Source: Fasciolopsis buskii
Lineage: Eukaryota > Platyhelminthes > Trematoda > Plagiorchiida > Fasciolidae
NCBI GenBank assembly: GCA_008360955.1
Contig: LUCM01007732.1
Location: 1-64,000 of the forward strand
Direction: 5' to 3'
DNA: 64,000 nucleotides
The notes below the pieces were generated by a model, which was not told the origin of the DNA, searched no databases, and saw nothing but the letters and a program-made list of their open reading frames with translations. The stretch's first letter is position 1, and each line of letters begins with the position of its first letter. Below, piece after piece: positions 59,101 through 64,000 of the stretch. The position numbers and the translations under genes were made by a program.

Positions 59101-62100
59101 CCGGTCTATTCGAAGCGTGACCAGCTACCACCGCGACAATGTGAAGTCCCCGGGGCAGGCTATGAGGATCCAACGAACCCAGTCTCCGTGTACGATGTGA
59201 ACAATTTCCTTTGTGCCCTGAAAGAAGCTTCTTCCGGGATGAATATTCAAGTAAGCCACACTGTGCACTTAAACACCTTGTGCACCGAACAAGATGGGTG
59301 CAGATCTAATCAGGATGGCTAATCATGGTTAAATAACGGTCTGCGGTTTTTCAATTCTGCTTAGCAGTCAATGTATGGAAAATCACATGAGGAAATTCCT
59401 TAAAACGAGACATACGGAGTAGAGAACCTCTTTGGGGTTTTTCTAAGATTCCTCATAAATTTGCTTTGAAAAGTTATTATAAAGTCGTCAATTTGAATAA
59501 CATTTTTCATAAAAGCGCTTTGAAAAGCAACACTTTTAAGCAAATTCTGGTTAAGATTCAACAAATTTGGTGTGGAGTTAACATCAAAATACACGCAGGA
59601 TTCCCTACATATCTTGGGCTCTTTGTGGCTAAACCCTCGTCTGATTTAAAAGTAACCAGTAGAACCATTTAGGACAGAGAAGTTTATCAATAATTTAGCG
59701 GAGCATTCTGAAGACGGAGTTTGTGAGTGGATAACATATTAATCGACATTGCTCCTGCGTTTGATGGAGCTGTCTCGCTGGTCATCAGTAGTTGCTCGAT
59801 AATGAACCATGGTAGACGATTTGCAATCAATACACGGGCGTGGATTCAATCCGATCGTGTCACACAACGGGCGATCACAGAGACCGCGTAATCTCATTGA
59901 CTGCCAATTGTCAGCCGACGTAAGGGCAAGGGTGCGGATATGCATGCACAGAGAGTCAGCATGAATCGTGAAAGCCAGTTTGGACAAGCAATCCGGATTC
60001 GACAACAAAATGATAGGAACTAATTCTGGTGAGATGGATCAAGGGAGATGAGCCAACCAGAGAGTGACATGAACAACGGATACAGTAATACCAGTCACAC
60101 AGATGCAAATATGCAACAAAAATTGCCTATAAATATAAGCTTTTCATTTAAAAAAACGAGACGTTGTGTCAGTTCGCCATATTTCTCCTCGCTTGAGTTA
60201 GTCGGGATGTATGTTGTGGATCTGGAGACAGAAATGATACACTAGATAGCCGTATTCGGAATAGTAAATGAAAAGTTCTCAACAGAGTACTGTTAACCCT
60301 TACACAGGATTAGTTTGCCTAACTTACAGACTGTGCATGATTAAGTGACAGACTTTGACATCCTCGGCCAATCATGGGAAATGGAAGATGATTGTTTGTA
60401 TCACTCACCTTTACGACGTAGTCACTCCAGTTACTCTGTGTGCGCAACTGAACACTCGTGCATTTCATATCACGTCAAGTTTTGCTTCAAGTACTAAGTT
60501 CGTAATACAAGCAAAATGTACTCAACCCCCTAGGCCGCGGTCCAGTGGTGCACGGTGCATCACCGCTCTTCATCAACTGAGTGAGATCGCATGTAAATCT
60601 ACACCATTTTGACTTTCGGGATCAGAGTTGTGGACTTCCTCTTTCCCCTACAGTGGACCTTATTGTCTGTGGCACGTAACCTCTTCCATTGCTTTCTTGA
60701 GTCGAATTTCCCATAAAATGAACAACTTTAAAAGGGATATGTCGACATGGCCACGCTAGGTGTGCCAGTCTTTCGGTGCTAGTATCGTATCTACCATCGG
60801 AAGACATGCCTGACTTTAAAGGTTCGCGTCACGGCATGCAGCTGCAGGTTTGATACACAAGTTTATTTATGCTAGTTGATGAGTACCTTTATCAAGAAAA
60901 AAAGAACAGAAAAGAATGGCTGAACTATGCACATGAGGTTATTTGCAGTAATACTCTTTTGGAGTAGAGAGAGAACAAATTGGGGGAGGGGAAAGTTTGT
61001 TGCTGGTTTGTCATTAGCTACTTGCCTTACAGGTGAAACATATTTACTACCCCCCATGAGACTGGATGTGATTTTATACTCCAAATTTCTGTTCTCACTT
61101 ATCATACTTTTATTCTGTACAGTGGAAGGGGCGCGTTACAAAACCTCTGGACCCACTCCTAGGGATGATGGGAACAAGTAATCGTAATCCTGGAATTTGG
61201 AGTGGCATAGAGCCACGCAACTACCCGGTTGGTGAGGCGCGATCATGAGCTCAGCGATATTGAACATCCCTTTATCAGCAAGCGGACCTTCAGACCTGGG
61301 ATTCCAGGTCATGAATATTTTGAGAGGGCAGGCGCTTAGTCTATAGTGGTCAAGCTGTTTTAAGCATCTGTCATGCCGAAAAAATCATCGGTTAGAATCC
61401 CAGCTCCGCCAGTCGCTTCCGTGACGCATGGCAATTCGTCGTAATCCGACTAATTACCACAATTGCTCTAGTCTTACCTTATATTGTTCGGTGAAACTTC
61501 ATTTCCTCAGGGTTATGGTTACCAGTCTCTTCTTACTCTGTGTAGTGGGTCCTAGTGGTTATGACCCACGGATCACGAACGGGAAACAGAACTGGCCGTC
61601 AGGCCGCCTGACACGAACCGGAGGGCAAATACAGAATCAGCCAAGCGACCTAGTTCGCAAACGGATTCAAGGTGGTCTGGTTTTGTGACACGTTCGGAGG
61701 CGAGTGGGGTGGTGTTTAAAACAAAGACAGAAAAGACAACGACCCCGACGGGCAGGGAAGGGCAATCGGCTAATAAGATTTAACCCTAGCGGCGATATAT
61801 AAATCATCTGGTTATGAGGAATAGATGAACAATCGTGTTGATCCACTAGAGACCAACTGATCATTCTAGTTTAACTAAGCGAGGTGAGATTGGACTAAAA
61901 TCCAGATAACTGACTGCAGCCGCTAGAGCTAGTTATCGTGATAACTAAATGTTAAAGCAGAAACCATGAAAGAATGCAATCAGCACACTGTTGGTTGTTT
62001 CAAGGAGTTTAATGCTTTCTTACAAATTAACCTCTTCTATTTTTTCTTTTATACTTTACTTCCTATGTTAATGAAACAACAATGTACATCAATTCTCAGG

Positions 62101-62683
62101 AGGGGAGCTCTGCCAGCAGAGGGCTGCCAAGTGGGGAAGTTGACCGGCCGTGGTAGGATTTGAACCACAACGTCCGCAAACGAGATATTCTATCAGTTTA
62201 AATATATACAACAATCATACAAAGCATTGGTCAGACGGTTGATATCAAAGTTGCTCAACCGGAATTTCACGGGTTCGAACTCTCCTATCGTCGCTCAACT
62301 TCCCCACTTGACATTACTTTGTTGGCTGCTACTCAGTTCCTAAAATGGTCTACACTGTTCTCTCATTAATTAAAATGTCAAAAGGACGAAAGACTAAAAT
62401 CATTCGTCAAATGTCTCGCATTTTAGTTGCCTAGTCAACCGACTAAGAGTTTGCTGCGGTCAAATTTTAAACATCTAATCATCTAACGATCCATAAGATG
62501 ATATTTCTTTCTTTCATGCGAATTGTCCTCATATTTTGTTTACATTATCGTCATTTCTGTTTGTAGTTCGGCAGTGGTGATATTGTGATCGAAAGCTACG
62601 GTAATCTGGGCAGTGTCGTGTTCAATCAAACAAGCTTAGGCTTTACAAAGACAAAGCAAGTAACACCAACTTCGGCTCTTTAA
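41052..62683 (+). CDS. TPRG1L: TPRG1-like protein (TPRG1L / Mover family)
   Basis: In vertebrates TPRG1L (Mover) is a presynaptic vesicle-associated protein. The family carries an hSac2-type domain of unclear biochemical role. Five exons join in phase: 41052-41195, 49929-50017, 55588-55764, 58986-59250, 62567-62683, giving 263 residues (the human protein is about 270). The ATG at 41052 opens a Met/Pro-rich N-terminus without family match. Conserved blocks follow: LIDHWNNEHERLIILTERNF, YIIRYDFLHSR, FPSKSLMP, GVQMRWGDENEVKLTQKWNP, LPYATLTHHPV, and IVIESYGNLGSVVFNQTSLG. All borders are GT/AG and there is no internal stop. No signal peptide or membrane segment was seen. Introns of 3.2 to 8.7 kb are full of repeats. 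A missed small exon between the first two cannot be excluded. Confidence 0.9.
41437..41495 (+). mobile_element. tRNA-like SINE head fragment
   Basis: CACGTAGCCTAATGGCTAAG resembles an A box region and CCCGGGTTCACGTCTC a B box. Only the head is seen. The following sequence does not match the family C body clearly. Confidence 0.45.
42060..42205 (+). mobile_element. SINE family A copy (diverged)
   Basis: Contains a B box-like CTGGTTCGAATTCGCCC, then CTACTTGGTAGCCTCCAGTT and TGATTGTGACTCCCTTCC, in the same order as the family A body, ending near ATGATGCACA. Confidence 0.55.
43019..43112 (-). mobile_element. tRNA-like SINE family B head
   Basis: On the minus strand it reads ACTTAGCTCAGCTTGTTGAG, then GCGCGGGTTTGAATCTTGCC and CAGATCAAAG. 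It is a diverged copy of the tRNA-like unit at 51600-51674. Not a functional tRNA: the head sequence is mutated. Confidence 0.55.
43960..44215 (+). mobile_element. RTE-type LINE fragment (decayed)
   Basis: At about 44128-44192 the + strand gives QSMKALTHGLARVNVDELPG, close to the conserved RTE C-terminal stretch. The first part aligns with 36620-36770. Confidence 0.6.
45540..47560 (-). mobile_element. CR1/Jockey-group non-LTR retrotransposon with endonuclease remnants
   Basis: This is the longer relative of the element at 22550-24650. On the minus strand the 5' part reads VICVHESWLNPAVADSLTLV and DNFRLHQQKR (about 47430-47520), the endonuclease segment where an ETWLNP-like motif is expected, then FKVIVGDLHH (about 47145-47175) for the GDFNHP-like motif. 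The rest follows the order of the other copy, ending near 45590. Stops and frame changes throughout indicate an old copy. The + strand frames here are shadows. Confidence 0.8.
47561..48010. other. Unassigned stretch next to the LINE, with ATTTATGATTTATA end
   Basis: A + frame at 47688-47969 (ends KTFVL) has no family match, and it may be antisense to the 5' region of the LINE. The end, AATAAATGATTTATGATTTA, looks like a poly(A)-type or LINE tail. Confidence 0.35.
48262..48445. repeat. Degenerate tetranucleotide array (AATC/AGTC, CTGC/CTGT)
   Basis: AATC units (AATCAATCAATCAGTCAATC) pass into GCCTGCCTGTC and CTGACTGACTGTCTG. A similar array at 62765-62930 carries the same two motif types in the opposite order. 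Confidence 0.7.
48609..48785 (+). mobile_element. SINE family A, near full-length copy
   Basis: The head GCCAGGTAGCTTAATGACTA (A box) is followed by AAGCATTCGATCGACGGTGG, the B box GCAGGTTCGAATCCTTCCAC, the body ACCGATCAACTTTCCCAC, and the 3' end GTGCACACTGTTTTATTTGT, then an AAGTAAAAAG tail. This copy shows both Pol III promoter boxes. Confidence 0.8.
49180..49445 (+). repeat. Dispersed repeat W, copy 1
   Basis: Shared with copy 2 at 50175-50480: GGCCTTGTGTC, GTTAGCCTTGCCTGAACGAC, TTCTTAAATCCACTCATTAT, CCATTCACCCTCCTAATGAT and GCGCACTAGTATA. Also shared is TTCATCCATTCATATGCG. The two copies sit either side of exon 2. Confidence 0.65.
49929..50017 (+). CDS. TPRG1L: TPRG1L exon 2
   Basis: Encodes EDMQQLIHNIGESVLIPEDG and AFVALWILT, ending in CT that completes a Leu codon with the A at 55588. 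The match to the family is moderate (VWLLTEVDHW-like across the junction). Acceptor is GATTCCAG/GAA and donor is CT/GTAAGT. Confidence 0.85.
50175..50480 (+). repeat. Dispersed repeat W, copy 2
   Basis: Matches copy 1 through the blocks GGCCTTGTGTC, TTAGCCTTACCTGATCGACG, CCATTCACC-like (CTATTCACCCTCCTGACGAT) and GCGCAGCGCAGTGCACTA. The TTCATCCATCCGTATGCG block lies after the rest here but before it in copy 1. Confidence 0.65.
51476..51690 (-). mobile_element. SINE family B with tRNA-like head and CAATA tail
   Basis: On the minus strand the head at 51600-51674 begins GGCCTTGTAGCTCAGCTGGT, has a B box ATGAGTTCGAATCCTGCC and ends CGAGGTC. The two ends can pair as an acceptor stem with GU wobbles. 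Then comes about 100 bases of body, ending in repeated CAATA units (51476-51500). The head is 75 bases, but the D and anticodon stems do not close, so it is not a working tRNA. Confidence 0.75.
51925..52080 (-). mobile_element. SINE family C copy (diverged)
   Basis: Matches the family C body on the same strand as the other copies: AAAGCACTGTACATCTGATT, TCATCCTGCTCG, then GGGACGCGGACTCGAGGCGA, ACGATTTTGATTCGAACGCC. The 3' tail region (about 51920-51945) is poorly kept. Confidence 0.65.
52725..52885 (+). mobile_element. SINE family A copy
   Basis: B box is degraded (GAAGGTTCTCGCCCCGCC). The body has CCGGTCAACTTACTAACTTC and CGCGGCCCTCTGTTGGCCAC, ending at GATGTACATCTTTATTTCAC. Confidence 0.7.
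53094..53395 (-). mobile_element. SINE family C, second long copy
   Basis: Nearly matches 28463-28775 through TGACCATTAGGAAACCATCG, AAGCACTGCACAGCTGCTTC, ATCCTTGTTAGGAATCATC, then a deletion, GGGACGCGAACCCGGAACGA, and on past the tRNA-like head to GATGACTTCTCTGCAGGTAG and CCTAAGTACGACGGAGGCTT. The tail is GATATCATCGTTCAACTGAC at about 53093-53112. The head side extends 130 bases beyond the tRNA-like part in both copies, so the repeat is composite. Confidence 0.8.
55588..55764 (+). CDS. TPRG1L: TPRG1L exon 3
   Basis: Encodes IDHWNNEHERLIILTERNFY, IIRYDFLHSRVRDSRRIGLG, QLTSVITGPLVFPSKSLM and part of a Pro codon. It is the most conserved part of the family, and the HWNNE stretch is the best anchor. 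Borders are CCTTAG/A and ATGCC/GTGAGT. Confidence 0.95.
55850..56100 (+). repeat. tRNA-like SINE, family D type (weak)
   Basis: GTCAGAGGTTCGGACCTTAG is a degraded B box. The later GGTGACGGATGATATTTCGC and CTGTCGCCCTGCTGG resemble the body at 10600-10645 (GATCCGTCACCGGTCACC, AATTCGCTGTCACCCGAC). Confidence 0.35.
58302..58541 (+). other. Possible small secreted protein ORF inside TPRG1L intron 3
   Basis: 79 codons with a true ATG, and a stop at 58539-58541. Residues 2-22 are hydrophobic (KSILLLYLNIVYMVVAFSLK), as in a signal peptide. The remaining part has just two Cys and no motif I know. Nothing shows a promoter or a splice pattern, and chance is a good explanation. Confidence 0.2.
58986..59250 (+). 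CDS. TPRG1L: TPRG1L exon 4
   Basis: Encodes IRSSPGVQMRWGDENEVKLT, QKWNPLCRSLPYATLTHHPV, YSKRDQLPPRQCEVPG and VYDVNNFLCALKEASSGMNI-Q. Matches the family's RWNPW..VPYATFTEHP segment. Borders are TACCCAG/A and ATTCAA/GTAAGC, ending in phase 0. Confidence 0.95.
61185..61430 (+). repeat. tRNA-like SINE, family D type
   Basis: GGAATTTGGAGTGGCATAGA matches 10814-10833 (GGAACTCGGAGTAGCATAGA). A degraded B box (CGGTTAGAATCCCAGCTCCG) lies at about 61390-61410. Confidence 0.4.
61670..61800. repeat. Dispersed repeat Z, copy 2
   Basis: Shares TTGTGACACGTTCGGAGGCG, a GA-rich middle and GCAATCGGCTAATAAG with 33905-34010. No coding sense. Confidence 0.4.
62068..62212 (-). mobile_element. SINE family A copy (left arm of an inverted pair)
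   Basis: On the minus strand the B box region GTGGTTCAAATCCTACCACG, body GCCGGTCAACTTCCCCACTT, GGCAGCCCTCTGCTGGCAGA, and 3' end GATGTACATTGTTGTTTCAT. The matching copy lies just beyond it on the other strand. Confidence 0.8.
62225..62395 (+). mobile_element. SINE family A copy (right arm of an inverted pair)
   Basis: B box ACGGGTTCGAACTCTCCTAT, then GTCGCTCAACTTCCCCACTT, GTTGGCTGCTACTCAGTTCC, and the 3' end GTCTACACTGTTCTCTCATT. Head-to-head with the previous SINE, 12 bases apart, and about 170 bases before the last TPRG1L exon. Confidence 0.75.
62567..62683 (+). CDS. TPRG1L: TPRG1L terminal exon
   Basis: Encodes FGSGDIVIESYGNLGSVVFN, QTSLGFTKTKQVTPTSAL, then TAA at 62681-62683. The IVIESY..L-F stretch matches the family C-terminus, and the length after it is similar to other members. 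A GT within CAAGTAACA (62657-62665) might serve as a donor, but the stop follows in frame and fits the family. Confidence 0.9.
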   Translation, partial: FGSGDIVIESYGNLGSVVFNQTSLGFTKTKQVTPTSAL

Positions 62684-64000
62684 AATTGAGAAATGGATGG
62701 AAGTACAATGTGAGACCAATCCGGACCGCGAAGGTGAATGGACAAGCGATCACGTTCGTATCTGACTGTCTGTCATTTGTTTGTTTGTCAACCCAAATGG
62801 TCGATCGTTTGCCTGCCTGTCCGTCCGCCTGCACTCAACTTATTGGTGAAACAAAAAAATCAACTACCCAGTCGACAGACTAGTCAAGCAATTATTCAGT
62901 CAACCAATCATCTAGCCAACGAAACTCTGATGCTCTTATTCGTTTCCATACACTTCTCTTATCTACATCCGATTGCTTTATTCTATTCCCCGATTCATCT
63001 AGCGGTTTTTACCATCCCTTTACCTCCTACTTTTAACTTCTCTCTACAGGGTTGGAACTCCTTTGTCCGTCTATGCGGAGTCACATTTTTGCCAACTGCT
63101 TGCCTCTACCAGTTTCTTATCTTCTGCCCTCGCAGAAGGAAGCTTAGGAAACAGGCAGTTTGAACGCTGTTTTAGCTGTCTTTCTCTGCTCCGATTCGTT
63201 ACCATCCTCGCTTCATAATTTTACTTTGATCTACCTGATTCGCAAAAATTCTGTTCTTTTAAAATAACCCGCTCCAGTAATTACTTAGTCATACCGTTGT
63301 CTTGTATTCGTGTGTATATCTTTGAACAAGTATGCATGTGTGCGTGCTTGTGCGCGTATGTTGAAATTTATCGACCGGAACATATTTATCATCCACGACC
63401 TGGAAGAATTCTGATCCTGGATTTCAGTTCTCTGTCTGCCCTGTCTCAACTAATCCGAATGCAAGTAGATTGAGAAAAGACTTTCCAAAACTCGAAACAC
63501 ATCAAATGAACCCCTCAGAAATGGATCACCAAATAACATCGATCCCCAAAATTTCCGAAATCACAAGGCTGAAACCGATTGGTGGAACATGAATTCGAAC
63601 ACTCGTAAGCACTTCTCGTTCAAACATTTATCAAGCTGAAATAGCCAAATTCCTTTCTATGAAGTGTGCTATTCATTCAGTTGAACATTTTGTTGTCATT
63701 CAGTAGATAATAATTACGTGATTTTCCTCACCTTCAACATGGACTCATTTCTCATTCTGACGTACTGTTTCGTCCTATTCTCTCTCTTTTGCATTGATCT
63801 TTATATTTATGGTGATAGTAAGATCATTTGGAATTTGTAATACATGTGAGCTGACCAAGCACTACACATATGTCAGGTTTTCACCTGACTTGAAGATGCA
63901 GCCACCTTTATCATTCATGTTGTCGTTTCGCAAGGAATCCTCTATTGTCTATATCTTGAACACCAACCAGTTCATTTGCTGTGCAAAGTTTTCCTTATAT
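62684..64000 (+). other. 3' flank of TPRG1L
   Basis: No AATAAA signal was found close to the stop. Contains a degenerate tetranucleotide array (62765-62930). 62940-64000 is T/C-rich with no recognisable gene or repeat. Confidence 0.5.
62765..62930. repeat. Degenerate tetranucleotide array 2
   Basis: GACTGTCTGTCATTTGTTTG and TTTGCCTGCCTGTCCGTCCG, then AATC/GTCA-like units (CAGTCAACCAATCATC). Same unit types as at 48262-48445. Confidence 0.55.

Larger units (their letters stand above)
59251..62566 (+). other. TPRG1L intron 4, 3.3 kb
   Basis: Holds a SINE D-like piece (61185-61430), repeat Z copy 2 (61670) and an inverted pair of family A SINEs (62068 and 62225). 59300-61050 has only short frames on both strands, none with a motif I recognise. 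Confidence 0.65.

Noticed and set aside
61056..61181. Short frame with a hydrophobic start resembling a signal peptide
   Set aside because: It runs into a dispersed tRNA-like repeat (61185 onwards), and its stop lies at the repeat edge.

Overview
This window is animal nuclear DNA. Its short coding exons have GT/AG borders and matching phases, and they are separated by introns of 0.3 to 8.7 kb full of retrotransposon debris. The intron style, the RTE-type and CR1/Jockey-type LINE fragments and the tRNA-derived SINEs suggest a digenean flatworm (fluke). That is inferred from general features, not proven. No prokaryotic signal, CRISPR array or virus was seen.

Two genes are clearly identifiable, both on the + strand. 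VPS52, a GARP/EARP vesicle-tethering subunit, occupies 5954-29005 as ten exons whose phases join without a break into 696 residues plus a stop. Its N-terminal part (roughly 200 residues in homologues) was not found. A TPRG1-like gene (TPRG1L/Mover family, hSac2-type domain) occupies 41052-62683 as five exons giving a complete 263-residue protein. To the left, 673-1172 carries the last exons of an unrecognised gene with an acidic stretch and a basic tail.

Layout: 1-95 is a LINE 3' tail. 673-1172 is the end of the unknown gene. 2020-5278 is a 3.26 kb CAT/ATC array whose last 0.6 kb keeps strict triplet register and is open on the minus strand as a Glu/Asp-rich frame with one stop. 5954-29005 is VPS52, followed by a likely 3' UTR to about 29750. 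29760-40980 is intergenic, with SINE and LINE fragments. 41052-62683 is TPRG1L. 62684-64000 is its 3' flank.

The introns hold at least ten pieces of RTE-type LINEs (endonuclease, RT and C-terminal parts, two 3' tails), two related CR1/Jockey-type LINEs on the minus strand, a separate Jockey/CR1-like RT fragment, several tRNA-derived SINE families, and other dispersed repeats. One SINE family ends in the same GAACGATGAT tail as the RTE elements, which points to RTE-driven mobilisation. The two genes have no known joint pathway beyond both relating to membrane traffic or vesicles, and their adjacency is probably incidental. Most other open frames in the window are chance frames or translated repeats.
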